A stretch of 64,000 nt of DNA from Flavobacterium sp. LC2016-23 (lineage in GTDB: Bacteria > Bacteroidota > Bacteroidia > Flavobacteriales > Flavobacteriaceae). Both the position numbers and the translations under genes were made by a program. The notes beneath the pieces are model-generated. The model was not told where the DNA came from and made no database searches. It saw only the letters and a list, made by a program, of their open reading frames with translations. Location of the stretch: positions 1-64,000 of the forward strand of contig NZ_WKKE01000011.1 in NCBI RefSeq assembly GCF_009674775.1, in the 5' to 3' direction. The first letter of the stretch is position 1. Every line of letters begins with the position of its first letter. This document shows, in pieces, positions 7,102 through 18,372 of the stretch.

Positions 7102-9288
7102 ATGTTCAATTTCCCACACGAGTTTCAGCTCGACGCAAAAGACTGCGGTCCTACTTGTGTAAAAATAATAGCCAAATACTACGGCAGGTTTTACAGCCTG
7201 CCGTTTCTGAGAGATTTATGCGGTATTACACGTGAAGGTATCAGTTTTTTAGATCTTAGCGATGCTTGTGAAGCCATCAGTTTGCGGACTAAAAGTATTA
7301 AGATCGATTTCGATACATTGCGAACTATCCCTCTGCCGTGTATTATACATTGGCAGGAAGGTCATTTTATAGTAGTATATAAAATAACCAATAAGCAGGT
7401 GTTGGTTTCAGATCCGGCAAAAGGATTAATAAAATATACGCTGGAAGATTTCCAAAAAGGCTGGTTAAAAGAATCTAAAACAGGAGCTGTTTTAGCCATA
7501 GAACCCATCGCCGATTTTAAACAGCGATCCATAAACGATAAGTTAGAACGCCGCAAAACATTTGAAAATTTCTTAGGCTATTTCACTCCCTATAAAAAGA
7601 GTTTTGTAAACCTTTTTGTGGTAATGCTTATAGTAACGATTTTGCAGGCTTTCTTACCTTTTATTTCCAAAGCCGTTATTGATGTTGGGATTCAAACCAA
7701 TGATTTAGATTTTATAGACCTTGTTTTAATTGCCAATATTACCATTATAGTAAGCGTATTATTGAGCAATATGATCCGTGACTGGATTTTACTGCATCTC
7801 ACCTCGCGAATTAATATTTCTTTGATTTCAGACTATCTGATTAAATTGATGAAACTGCCCATTACTTTTTTTGAAAATAAGCTAATTGGAGATATTTTAC
7901 AGCGGGCACAGGATCATGAGCGTATTCGGGACTTTATCATGAATAATTCACTCAATTTTTTATTCTCTATTTTAACCTTCTTTATTTTTGGAATCATCCT
8001 CTTTATTTACAGCCCTGTTTTATGTTTTATTTATGTGGTGGGAAGTATACTGTTTATCGCCTGGATTTTGTTTTTTCTTCAGTTTAGGAAAAAACTGGAT
8101 TGGGAATATTTTGATATCCATACCAAAAATCAAAGCTATTGGGTGGAAACCATTGGCAGTATTCAGGACATCAAAATCAATAACTACGAAAAGCAGAAAA
8201 GATGGAAATGGGAGGCTTTGCAGGTTCAGTTGTTTAAAATTGATCAAAAAATATTACGCATTACAAATGCTCAAAACCTGGGAGCTCATTTTATCAATCA
8301 GTTAACCAATTTAATCATAACGTTTTATTGTGCCAAGGCGGTGATAAAAGGAGATATTACCTTTGGCGTCATGATTTCAACCCAGTTTATAATCGGGATG
8401 CTAAATGGTCCTATTATGCAATTTATTTCTTTTGTACAGTCGGCGCAATATGCTAAAATCAGTTTTTTAAGACTCAATGAAATCCATGAATTAGAAGAAG
8501 AGGAAGAAAATAAAATTAATAATAATATCAAACTGCCTGAGGATAAAAGTTTGTTTTTGCGGAATGTCAGTTTTCAGTACAGCAGAAACAGTGATTATAT
8601 TTTAAGTAATATTTCACTAATGATTCCGGAGGGAAAAGTAACGGCAATTGTAGGGGACAGTGGCAGCGGTAAAACAACTTTGCTGAAACTTATTTTACGT
8701 TTGTATAAGCCTAGCTATGGAGAACTTTCTATGGGAAATCTAAATATTCAGAACATCCATTTAAAGCAGTGGAGAGAAAGTTGTGGAGCAGTGATGCAGG
8801 ATGGTAAAATTTTTAGCGATACGATTCAGAACAATATTGTTTTAGATGACGAAAATATAGATTATGAAAGATTGAAAAAAGCAGTAACAGCAGCTAATAT
8901 AGCAACAGAAATTGAAGCAATGCCAAAAGGATATCAAACCATGATGGGAGAGAACGGAAGAGGATTAAGTGGCGGGCAGAAACAGCGTGTACTAATTGCA
9001 AGAGCGTTATACAAAGATCCGGATTATTTGTTTTTTGATGAAGCTACTAATGCGCTGGATGTTATCAATGAGCAAAAAATTGTCATGGCACTGGAAGAAA
9101 TTTTTAAAAATAAAACGGTCATCGTCGTCGCGCACCGGTTAAGTACAATCCGGAAAGCGGATCAGATTGTAGTGCTTAAAAATGGATTTATCAGCGAAAT
9201 AGGAAACCACGATACCCTGATGGCCAGAGAAGGCGGACATTATTATCAATTGGTAAAAACACAAATGGGAGATATAGTAAATGGCTAA
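7102..9288 (+). CDS. Peptidase-containing ABC transporter (C39 peptidase, PCAT/type I secretion)
   Basis: 728 residues. The N-terminal C39 peptidase has Cys15 (DCGPTC), His88 (GHF) and Asp104 (DPAKG). The central ABC membrane domain has about six helices (about 165-450). The ATPase has Walker A GDSGSGKTT (about 517), the signature LSGGQ (about 622), Walker B YLFFDEAT and switch AHR. PCATs cut double-glycine leaders and export the cargo through the inner membrane. The leader-bearing proteins at 897 and 3335 are the obvious substrates. It overlaps the HlyD gene by 8 bases, so the two are translationally coupled. All catalytic residues are intact. Confidence 0.95.
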   Translation: MFNFPHEFQLDAKDCGPTCVKIIAKYYGRFYSLPFLRDLCGITREGISFLDLSDACEAISLRTKSIKIDFDTLRTIPLPCIIHWQEGHFIVVYKITNKQVLVSDPAKGLIKYTLEDFQKGWLKESKTGAVLAIEPIADFKQRSINDKLERRKTFENFLGYFTPYKKSFVNLFVVMLIVTILQAFLPFISKAVIDVGIQTNDLDFIDLVLIANITIIVSVLLSNMIRDWILLHLTSRINISLISDYLIKLMKLPITFFENKLIGDILQRAQDHERIRDFIMNNSLNFLFSILTFFIFGIILFIYSPVLCFIYVVGSILFIAWILFFLQFRKKLDWEYFDIHTKNQSYWVETIGSIQDIKINNYEKQKRWKWEALQVQLFKIDQKILRITNAQNLGAHFINQLTNLIITFYCAKAVIKGDITFGVMISTQFIIGMLNGPIMQFISFVQSAQYAKISFLRLNEIHELEEEEENKINNNIKLPEDKSLFLRNVSFQYSRNSDYILSNISLMIPEGKVTAIVGDSGSGKTTLLKLILRLYKPSYGELSMGNLNIQNIHLKQWRESCGAVMQDGKIFSDTIQNNIVLDDENIDYERLKKAVTAANIATEIEAMPKGYQTMMGENGRGLSGGQKQRVLIARALYKDPDYLFFDEATNALDVINEQKIVMALEEIFKNKTVIVVAHRLSTIRKADQIVVLKNGFISEIGNHDTLMAREGGHYYQLVKTQMGDIVNG

Positions 9289-10603
9289 AGGATTTCATAA
9301 AACACTCAATGAAAACAGGACGGAGGAAGTCGCGTCAATAATAGAAAGAATGCCAACCAAATTCGGAACGGTGATTAGCGCCACCGTTATAGGTTTGGTT
9401 TTGCTGCTATTGCTTTTTGGATGGCTAATAAAATATCCGGAAGTGCTGGTGGGGCAAATCGTAATAAATACACGACAGGCACCCGTGAAATTAGTTGCCG
9501 CAGCTTCCGGAAATATTATTTTACTGGAAGATCACCCTGGAACTAATGTGGGTACAGGACAATATATCGCTTATATAAAAAATGAAGCAAATTTAGAAGA
9601 TGTTAAAGTACTGGATAATGCGCTTCACGCGATAAATATTCATAAAGTTACTTTTCAGAAACACCGCCATGTATTTCCTGAAAATTTATCTTTAGGAGAT
9701 ATAAATAATAAGTATTATAATTTTTTAAATGCCTTATATCAATATCTGGATTATACCAATCAACAGCCCTATGAGGTTCAGAAACAAATGAATCAAAAAT
9801 TACTGGAATTGCAGATCAGGAAATCGGAGCAGTTGAAAAATGATTTTGAAAACCAAAAGATTAAGTATAAAGTTTCACAGAGTCTTTTTTACAAAGATTC
9901 GACATTGTACAGTAAAAATATAACTTCTAAAGCAGATATTGAGCATTCCATTATAGCCAAAGCAAACAGCGAACTCGATTACAAAGCAATTGATAAGGAA
10001 ATTAATACTACAAACTATCAAATCAATGAAGCTCATAATAAAGCACAGGTCATTGCCATTGAAAAAACAGCCAAAGAAAGAGAGTTGATTATTGGAATGT
10101 TTAATAGTTATTATGATTTAATTGATGCCATAAAAAAATGGGAACACATGTATGTTTTTGTTTCACCAATAAAAGGCAAAGTAGATTTTTTGAATTTTCT
10201 TGAAGACAATGATTATGTTCAGTCTGGACAGGAATTGTTCAAAATAGTGCCGGATAAAAATCAAATGGTTGGACAGGTAAATTTGCCTGAGAATGGTTCA
10301 GGAAAAGTCAAAAAAGGGCAAAAAGTAATTATTAAACTCAATAATTATCCTTACAATGAATATGGTTCCGTAAAAGGAAAAGTTACAAGAATATCGCTCG
10401 CTACAAATCAGCAGACGCTTTTCGATAATCAAAAGAAAATAAATTCCTATCTGCTAGACGTTGATTTGCCCTATGGTTTAAAAACGAATTATGGTGTAGA
10501 ATTAAATTTTCATGCCGAGGCCAAAGGAACTGCCGAAATAGTAACTGAAGACAGAAGACTAATCGAACGGTTTTTTGACAACCTGCGTTATAAATTGAAA
10601 TAA
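9281..10603 (+). CDS. HlyD family periplasmic adaptor of the PCAT exporter
   Basis: 440 residues. A short cytoplasmic N-terminus is followed by one membrane helix (about 33-50), a biotinyl-lipoyl-like half (KLVAAASGNIILL), a long helical hairpin (about 150-280) and the returning half-motif (VSPIKGKVDFL, GQELFKIVP). This is the layout of membrane-fusion proteins that link an ABC exporter to an outer-membrane channel. Its ATG lies in the last codons of the transporter gene. No TolC homologue is present in this window, so the outer-membrane pore must be encoded elsewhere. Confidence 0.9.
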   Translation: MAKGFHKTLNENRTEEVASIIERMPTKFGTVISATVIGLVLLLLLFGWLIKYPEVLVGQIVINTRQAPVKLVAAASGNIILLEDHPGTNVGTGQYIAYIKNEANLEDVKVLDNALHAINIHKVTFQKHRHVFPENLSLGDINNKYYNFLNALYQYLDYTNQQPYEVQKQMNQKLLELQIRKSEQLKNDFENQKIKYKVSQSLFYKDSTLYSKNITSKADIEHSIIAKANSELDYKAIDKEINTTNYQINEAHNKAQVIAIEKTAKERELIIGMFNSYYDLIDAIKKWEHMYVFVSPIKGKVDFLNFLEDNDYVQSGQELFKIVPDKNQMVGQVNLPENGSGKVKKGQKVIIKLNNYPYNEYGSVKGKVTRISLATNQQTLFDNQKKINSYLLDVDLPYGLKTNYGVELNFHAEAKGTAEIVTEDRRLIERFFDNLRYKLK

Positions 10604-12507
<1,904 letters not shown>

Positions 12508-12583
12508 TTAATATTCTGAGGGGGTGTAACTTTTGAGTAAAACTCAGACCAATATCCTTAAACGAATAACTTTTTTAAATATA

Positions 12584-14488
12584 ATGGAAGAAAAAAAATT
12601 TGACCTTAATTCAATCATTGGTTTTGTATTGATATTTGGAATTTTGATTTGGATTATGTACCAAAATCAACCTTCTGATAAAGAGATTGCTGCTGAAAAA
12701 GCCAAGAAAGAATTAGTAGCAAAACAAGAAGCTCAGGCTAAAGCAGATAAGACTAAAACAGCAGTTTTGCCAGTGGCCGCAGCAACGCCGGGAGATACAG
12801 TTCAGTTAGCGCAATTGCAAAAAACATTAGGTGGTTTTGCTTATTCTGCAACGCTTCCGACTGCAAAAGAAGGTTTTACTACTCTTGAAAATGATAAGAT
12901 AAAACTTAAAATCGCTAATAAGGGCGGTTATATAGTCGAAGCTACATTGAAAGAATTCAAAAGGTTTGAAAAAAATTCCGGACAATTAGTGGAATTAATC
13001 AAAGACAATAACTCTAATTTAAACATTCAGTTACAGACAACAGATAACAGGACTTTAAATTCTAAAGATTTATTCTTTGAGCCAACACTGACTAAAAACG
13101 GTACCGACCAAATATTGACAATGCGTCTTAAAGCAGGTGCAAATGAATTTTTAGAATACAAATACGTATTAAAATCAAATGAATATTTAGTTGGTTTTGA
13201 CATTCGCTCTCAGGGATTGAATAAAGTTTTAAATTCGTCTAAACCATTAGATTTAGTCTGGGATTTAAAATCGTTCAGAAATGAGAAAAGTGTTTCCATT
13301 GAAAAGCGTTACGCTCAACTGGAATATGAATACGGAGATGAAAAATACAATTCGGTAAGTCTTGGGGTAGGAAAAGAAGATAATCCGGAAAAAGTGAGTT
13401 TTATCGCCTTTAAACAACACTTTTTTACGGCAATTTTGTCTACGGATAAAGCATTTGAAAAATCGAAATTACAATCAGATGATTTAGTAAAAGACGAAAA
13501 TATTGATACCACTTATATCAAACAATTTAAAGCAACTGTTCCTTTGGCATTTACAAATGGAGAAGTTGATTATAAAATGAACTGGTATTTCGGACCATCA
13601 GATTATAAAATATTAAAATCTTATGATAAAAATTTCCAGAAAATTATTCCGCTTGGATGGGGGATTTTCGGCTGGATCAACCAATGGATTTTTATTCCGT
13701 TGTTCGGGTTCTTAAGCTCTTTTATTGCTTATGGAATTGCAATTATTATCTTTACGATTATCATCAAACTGGCCATGTCGCCAATTACCTATAAGTCGTT
13801 CCTGTCTCAGGCAAAAATGAAAGTTTTGCGTCCTGAAATTACAGAGTTGGGAGAAAAATTCAAAAAAGACCCAATGAAGAAACAGCAGGAAACCATGAAG
13901 TTATACAACAAAGCAGGGGTAAACCCAATGGCAGGATGTATCCCGGCACTGATTCAGCTTCCTTTTATGTATGCGTCATTCCAGTTCTTCCCGTCTGCTT
14001 TTGAATTAAGACAGAAGAGTTTCCTTTGGGCAGATGATTTATCTTCTTTTGATGCAGTAGTAAAATTACCATTCCACATTCCGTTGTATGGAGACCATAT
14101 CAGTTTGTTTCCGATTTTGGCAGCAATTGCAATTTTCTTCTACATGAAAATGACATCAGGAGATCAGCAAATGGCAGCACCTCAGCAGGAAGGTATGCCG
14201 GATATGGCAAAAATGATGAAAATCATGATTTATGTTTCACCATTAATGATGTTGATTTTCTTCAACAGTTATGGTGCAGGTTTGAGTTTGTATAACTTTA
14301 TCTCTAACTTAATTACAATCGGAATTATGTTTGTAATTAAAAATTATATTGTGGATACAGATAAAATTCACGCTCAGATTCAGGAAAACAAATTAAAAGA
14401 GCCTAAAAAACAAAGCAAGTTTCAACAACGTCTTCAGGAAGTAATGGAACAACAAGAAGCAACAAAAGCTCAGAATAAAAAGAAATAA
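12584..14488 (+). CDS. yidC: Membrane protein insertase YidC
   Basis: 634 residues from ATG 12584 (MEEKKFDLNSIIGF); the frame upstream opens only with a TTG. First membrane helix at about 8-24, then an Ala/Lys-rich linker, a periplasmic beta domain (about 80-340), and the conserved five-helix insertase core from about 365 on, including the amphipathic segment and the PMAGCIPALIQLPF motif. The C-terminal tail is Lys/Gln-rich, as is usual for YidC. It inserts and folds inner-membrane proteins with or without Sec. Followed by a clear terminator. Confidence 0.97.
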   Translation: MEEKKFDLNSIIGFVLIFGILIWIMYQNQPSDKEIAAEKAKKELVAKQEAQAKADKTKTAVLPVAAATPGDTVQLAQLQKTLGGFAYSATLPTAKEGFTTLENDKIKLKIANKGGYIVEATLKEFKRFEKNSGQLVELIKDNNSNLNIQLQTTDNRTLNSKDLFFEPTLTKNGTDQILTMRLKAGANEFLEYKYVLKSNEYLVGFDIRSQGLNKVLNSSKPLDLVWDLKSFRNEKSVSIEKRYAQLEYEYGDEKYNSVSLGVGKEDNPEKVSFIAFKQHFFTAILSTDKAFEKSKLQSDDLVKDENIDTTYIKQFKATVPLAFTNGEVDYKMNWYFGPSDYKILKSYDKNFQKIIPLGWGIFGWINQWIFIPLFGFLSSFIAYGIAIIIFTIIIKLAMSPITYKSFLSQAKMKVLRPEITELGEKFKKDPMKKQQETMKLYNKAGVNPMAGCIPALIQLPFMYASFQFFPSAFELRQKSFLWADDLSSFDAVVKLPFHIPLYGDHISLFPILAAIAIFFYMKMTSGDQQMAAPQQEGMPDMAKMMKIMIYVSPLMMLIFFNSYGAGLSLYNFISNLITIGIMFVIKNYIVDTDKIHAQIQENKLKEPKKQSKFQQRLQEVMEQQEATKAQNKKK

Positions 14489-14500
14489 GTTCTTAAAAAA

Positions 14501-14525
14501 AATCTCGATTTATCGGGATTTTTTT
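14501..14525 (+). terminator. Rho-independent terminator after yidC
   Basis: AATCTCGAT (14501-14509) pairs with ATCGGGATT (14512-14520), with one G-U, followed by a T-run. Confidence 0.85.
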
Positions 14526-14580
14526 ATACCTGTAATATACTTTATAAAGTACAATTTCGTTTAAGCTTAAAATTGAATAT

Positions 14581-15303
14581 ATGATGATTTTAAAAAAAAT
14601 AATATTCGGACTGGCACTATGGAACACTATCATACTAAGTGCCCAGGCAGACATCAATAAATTGGATGCCGACGGTAAAAAAGACGGTTTGTGGAAAGGA
14701 ACCTATGAGGTTTCCAAACGTCCCCGATATGAGGGAACGTTTATACACGGAAAAGAATCCGGAATATTTAAATTTTTTGATGACACCAAAAGAGGCGATG
14801 TTGTGGCCACGCGCGATTTTACTGCTAACGATGGAAGTGCCTACAATATCTTTTACGATCAGAGTAAGAATAAAGTAAGTGAAGGGAAAGTCATTGGTAA
14901 AAACTACGAAGGCGAGTGGAAATATTACCATAAAGCCTCTAAAGTACTGATGACCACTGAAAACTATAAAAACGGAAAGCTGGAAGGCCTTAGAACTGTG
15001 TTTTATCCAAATGCCAAAATAGCGGAAGAGATAACCTATGTAAATGGCCAGAAAGAAGGCATCTATAAAAAATACGGGCAAAACGGGATTATACTGGAAA
15101 AGACTACTTATAAAAATAATCAGTACAATGGTGACGCTGTTTTTTATGATTCTGATGGATTAGTCGCTTCGGAAGGGAAATTTCTTAATGGAAAAAAAGC
15201 AGGAATCTGGAAGTTCTACTTAAAAGGAAAGCTCACCAAAGAAGTAAATATGAGTGATCCGAAAAGCAGTTATAAGGCAGATTCGAAGCCTAAGATGGAA
15301 TAG
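14581..15303 (+). CDS. Exported YwqK-type MORN-variant repeat protein
   Basis: 240 residues with a signal peptide (about 1-21, cut near SAQA). The rest is a series of short repeats of the form G-x-W/F-K-x-Y/F-x-x-(G/K), such as GIFKFF, GEWKYYHK, GLRTVFYPN, GIYKKYGQNG and GIWKFYLKG, the pattern of the MORN-repeat variant PF07661. Databases often label these as YwqK-family antitoxins; there is no toxin partner here, so that label should not be taken as function. Location after cleavage is periplasm or outer membrane. Confidence 0.8.
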   Translation: MMILKKIIFGLALWNTIILSAQADINKLDADGKKDGLWKGTYEVSKRPRYEGTFIHGKESGIFKFFDDTKRGDVVATRDFTANDGSAYNIFYDQSKNKVSEGKVIGKNYEGEWKYYHKASKVLMTTENYKNGKLEGLRTVFYPNAKIAEEITYVNGQKEGIYKKYGQNGIILEKTTYKNNQYNGDAVFYDSDGLVASEGKFLNGKKAGIWKFYLKGKLTKEVNMSDPKSSYKADSKPKME

Positions 15304-15312
15304 ATTTATAAT

Positions 15313-15337
15313 AGTCCGCGATGCGGACTTTTTTTTT
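15313..15337 (+). terminator. Terminator after the MORN-variant gene
   Basis: AGTCCGC (15313-15319) and GCGGACT (15323-15329) form a 7-bp stem with a 3-base loop, followed by eight T. Confidence 0.9.
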
Positions 15338-15397
15338 GCCACGAATTTCACGAATTCACACTAATTGTAATTCGTGGAAATTCGTGAAATTCGTGGC
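15338..15397. repeat. Long intergenic palindrome (CACGAATTTCACGAAT type)
   Basis: Arms of 19 bp (15338-15356 and 15379-15397) are exact reverse complements around a 22-base loop. The arm consists of two CACGAATT-like units. A worn relative lies at 23242-23353. From memory this motif is frequent between genes in flavobacterial genomes; copy number cannot be judged here. Confidence 0.85.
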
Positions 15398-15490
15398 TGA
15401 TTAAAAAGTAATTAAAAAAAGCAATAAGTTTTATCTACCACGGGATTATATAAACTAATCAAAACCATCACAATTATATAGAATTTGGCT

Positions 15491-15498
15491 TACCTTTG
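15491..15498 (+). promoter_or_regulatory. -7 promoter box of mnmA
   Basis: TACCTTTG fits TAnnTTTG, 29 bases before the ATG at 15528. Confidence 0.6.
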
Positions 15499-15527
15499 CA
15501 CCCTTGTAAAAATATAAAAGAGTTAAA

Positions 15528-16715
15528 ATGAAACGTGTAGTTGTTGGACTTTCCGGAGGAGTTGATTCTAGTGTTGCCGCTTATTTGCTGCAACAGCAGG
15601 GATACGAAGTTATTGGCCTTTTTATGAAAAACTGGCATGATGATTCGGTTACGATTTCGAATGAATGTCCGTGGTTGGAAGATAGTAATGACGCTCTTTT
15701 AGTAGCTGAAAAACTTGGAATACCGTTTCAAACTGTTGATTTGAGTGAGGAATACAAAGAAAAAATCGTTGACTATATGTTCAACGAATACGAAAAAGGA
15801 AGAACTCCAAATCCCGACGTGCTTTGTAATCGCGAAATCAAATTTGATGTTTTTATGAAAATTGCATTAAGTCTTGGTGCAGATTACGTGGCAACAGGGC
15901 ATTATTGTCAAAAAAATGAAATCGAAGTTGATGGAAAACCCGTTTATCAATTAATTGCAGGAGCAGATAACAACAAGGATCAATCTTATTTTCTGTGTCA
16001 GTTATCCCAGGAACAACTGGCAAAATCATTGTTTCCAATTGGAGCGCTGACCAAACCGGAAGTTCGCGAAATTGCTGCCGAAATGGATTTGGTGACTGCT
16101 GAAAAGAAAGATTCTCAGGGACTTTGTTTCATTGGAAAAGTACGTTTGCCGGAATTCCTGCAACAAAAATTGCAGCCTAAAGAAGGTAAAATTGTTCAGA
16201 TTGATAAAAACGATTCAATTTACAATATAGAAAAACCAATTGGCCTGTCTTTAGAAGAAGAATTGAAATTAGAAGCTCAGAAGCTAAACTATCTTCCGAC
16301 AATGGGAAAAGTAGTAGGGAAACATCAGGGAGCCCACTATTTTACCATAGGACAAAGAAAAGGACTGAACGTGGGAGGGACCACAGATCCGTTATTTATA
16401 ATTGCGACGAATGTTGAAACGAACACGATTTATACCGGTTTAACCAGTCAGCACCCGGGTTTATTTAAGAAAGCCCTATTTATAGAAAAATCCGAAGTAC
16501 ACTGGATTCGCACTGATCTGGCTTTAAAAGTCGGAGAAAGTATGGAAGTGATGACCAGAATTCGTTACCGTCAGCCATTGCAAAAAGCAACGCTGTACCA
16601 ATTTGAAGACGGAATGTATATTCGCTTTGACGAACCGCAATCTGCCATAACCGAAGGACAATTTGCAGCCTGGTATTTCGATAATGAATTAGTTGGTTCG
16701 GGAGTAATTTCTTAG
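15528..16715 (+). CDS. mnmA: tRNA-specific 2-thiouridylase MnmA
   Basis: 395 residues. The PP-loop SGGVDSS (9-15) binds ATP. The two catalytic cysteines are present: C100 in VLCNREIKF and C200 in GLCFIG. The enzyme thiolates U34 of tRNA Lys, Glu and Gln using sulfur relayed from a cysteine desulfurase. The length is slightly above the 360-380 typical of proteobacteria because of an insert (about 225-245), as in other Bacteroidota. The following protease gene starts 43 bases later and may be cotranscribed. Confidence 0.96.
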   Translation: MKRVVVGLSGGVDSSVAAYLLQQQGYEVIGLFMKNWHDDSVTISNECPWLEDSNDALLVAEKLGIPFQTVDLSEEYKEKIVDYMFNEYEKGRTPNPDVLCNREIKFDVFMKIALSLGADYVATGHYCQKNEIEVDGKPVYQLIAGADNNKDQSYFLCQLSQEQLAKSLFPIGALTKPEVREIAAEMDLVTAEKKDSQGLCFIGKVRLPEFLQQKLQPKEGKIVQIDKNDSIYNIEKPIGLSLEEELKLEAQKLNYLPTMGKVVGKHQGAHYFTIGQRKGLNVGGTTDPLFIIATNVETNTIYTGLTSQHPGLFKKALFIEKSEVHWIRTDLALKVGESMEVMTRIRYRQPLQKATLYQFEDGMYIRFDEPQSAITEGQFAAWYFDNELVGSGVIS

Positions 16716-16758
16716 CTTTATACTTTTTAAGAAGGTTTTGCCTTTAAAAAAGTAAACT

Positions 16759-18360
16759 ATGAAATATAACTACCTCTTTTTGTTATTGTTACTTTCTTCT
16801 GCAATTTTTGCACAGGAAGAAGATGCCTGGGTGTATTTTAATGCCAAACCAAATGCACAAACGTATTTAGCTGCACCTTTGGACATGCTTAGTCAGCGGT
16901 CTTTAGATCGCCGTACAAATCAAAATATTGCCTTGAGCACAACTGATGCTCCGATAGAAAAAACGTATGTCAGCCAGGTAAAATTAAGTGCCGGAATTAC
17001 GATAATGGCAAAATCTAAGTGGCTAAATGCACTCCATATTCGCGGAACTCAGGCGAATATCAATGCTTTAAAAAACTTAGCCTTTGTAGATAAAGTAGTT
17101 TTTGCAGATAAAACGTTAAATACGACTTCAAAAAAAGTACAAAACAATAAAAAGGCACAGACAAAAGATAAGTTCAAAACAGCTGTTAATTATGCTTACG
17201 GAACTTCCGCAAATCAGATACAAATGCTGAACGGTCAGGTTTTGCATCAGCAAAATTATACCGGATCCGGTAAAATAATTGCTGTTTTGGATGCCGGTTT
17301 TCCGGGAGTAGATACGGCTCAGCCCTTTCAGAATCTTATTAGCAATAACCAAATTCTGGGAGGATATGATTTTGTATCCCGAAATGATAATTTTTATACC
17401 GGAGATGATCATGGTACTATGGTACTTTCAACCATGGGAGGTTATAAAGAGAATGCTCTGGTAGGAACTGCTCCTGATGCTTCGTATTATTTATTCATTA
17501 CAGAAAATGATGCTTCAGAAAACCCGGTTGAAGAATCCCTTTGGGTGGAAGCAGCAGAAAAAGCCGATAGTTTGGGCGTAGATATTATTACAACATCCTT
17601 GGGTTATTTTGAGTTTGATAATCCCAATTACAGCCATACTTATAGTGATATGAATGGAACAATCAATTTTATTTCCCGTGGTGCTGAAATGGCTTTTAAC
17701 AAAGGAATTATTGTAGTCGCTTCTGCAGGGAATGAAGGAAATACAGCAGAGCCGCATATTGGTGGTCCTGCAGATGCAGTTTCAGTGATTACAGTAGGTT
17801 CTGTTACAGCTTCAAAAGTTAAATCGTCTTTTAGTTCGATAGGGCCAAGTTTTGACAATCGGATAAAACCCGATGTTATGGCACAGGGAACAGCAGCGGT
17901 TGTTTCGAATACATCCGGTTCTATTGTCACGATTAACGGTACCTCTTTTTCGTGTCCTATTATGGCCGGTATGATTGCTTGTTTGTGGCAGGCTTTCCCT
18001 TCTAAAACCAATCAGGAGATCAGACAGATGCTTCTCCAGTCTTCAGATCGATATAGCGCTCCGAACAATACATATGGTTATGGAATCCCAAATTTCGGAA
18101 CTACTCTTGGGGTGGAGAATTTTGAGGTTCCTGTTTTTTCAATGTATCCAAATCCGGTAAAAACGACCGTTTCATTTTCATTTCCGGATCAAAGTACAGC
18201 CTCAGTAGTCATTTATTCTGTTTTAGGCCAAAAAATGATCGAGAAACAAATTACAAATCAAAATCCTGTGCTTTCTTTACAATCCTTAAAAAGCGGACTC
18301 TATTTTTATGTTTTTGATGCAGAAGGAATGCACAAAACCGGAAAGATCATTAAACAATAA
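16759..18360 (+). CDS. S8 (subtilisin-like) peptidase secreted by the type IX system
   Basis: 533 residues. Signal peptide 1-18 (cut at IFAQ). The propeptide region is about 20-145. The catalytic domain has Asp178 (VLDAGFPG), His218 (DDHGT) and Ser396 (NGTSFSCP), the D-H-S order of subtilases. The end (about 455-533) is a T9SS type A sorting domain, with SMYPNPV near its start and a final KTGKIIKQ. It should be exported by Sec, passed over the outer membrane by T9SS and released or anchored. Downstream of mnmA and followed 12 bases later by the next gene. Confidence 0.92.
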   Translation: MKYNYLFLLLLLSSAIFAQEEDAWVYFNAKPNAQTYLAAPLDMLSQRSLDRRTNQNIALSTTDAPIEKTYVSQVKLSAGITIMAKSKWLNALHIRGTQANINALKNLAFVDKVVFADKTLNTTSKKVQNNKKAQTKDKFKTAVNYAYGTSANQIQMLNGQVLHQQNYTGSGKIIAVLDAGFPGVDTAQPFQNLISNNQILGGYDFVSRNDNFYTGDDHGTMVLSTMGGYKENALVGTAPDASYYLFITENDASENPVEESLWVEAAEKADSLGVDIITTSLGYFEFDNPNYSHTYSDMNGTINFISRGAEMAFNKGIIVVASAGNEGNTAEPHIGGPADAVSVITVGSVTASKVKSSFSSIGPSFDNRIKPDVMAQGTAAVVSNTSGSIVTINGTSFSCPIMAGMIACLWQAFPSKTNQEIRQMLLQSSDRYSAPNNTYGYGIPNFGTTLGVENFEVPVFSMYPNPVKTTVSFSFPDQSTASVVIYSVLGQKMIEKQITNQNPVLSLQSLKSGLYFYVFDAEGMHKTGKIIKQ

Positions 18361-18372
18361 CAGCATTTTTGC

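Noticed and set aside
14635..15081. 148-codon reverse-strand ORF
   Set aside because: It lies fully inside the MORN-variant repeat gene, which has signal peptide and repeat structure on the plus strand; shadow frame.
14581..15303. Antitoxin role for the YwqK-type gene
   Set aside because: The database label exists, but it is an exported repeat protein with no partner gene here.
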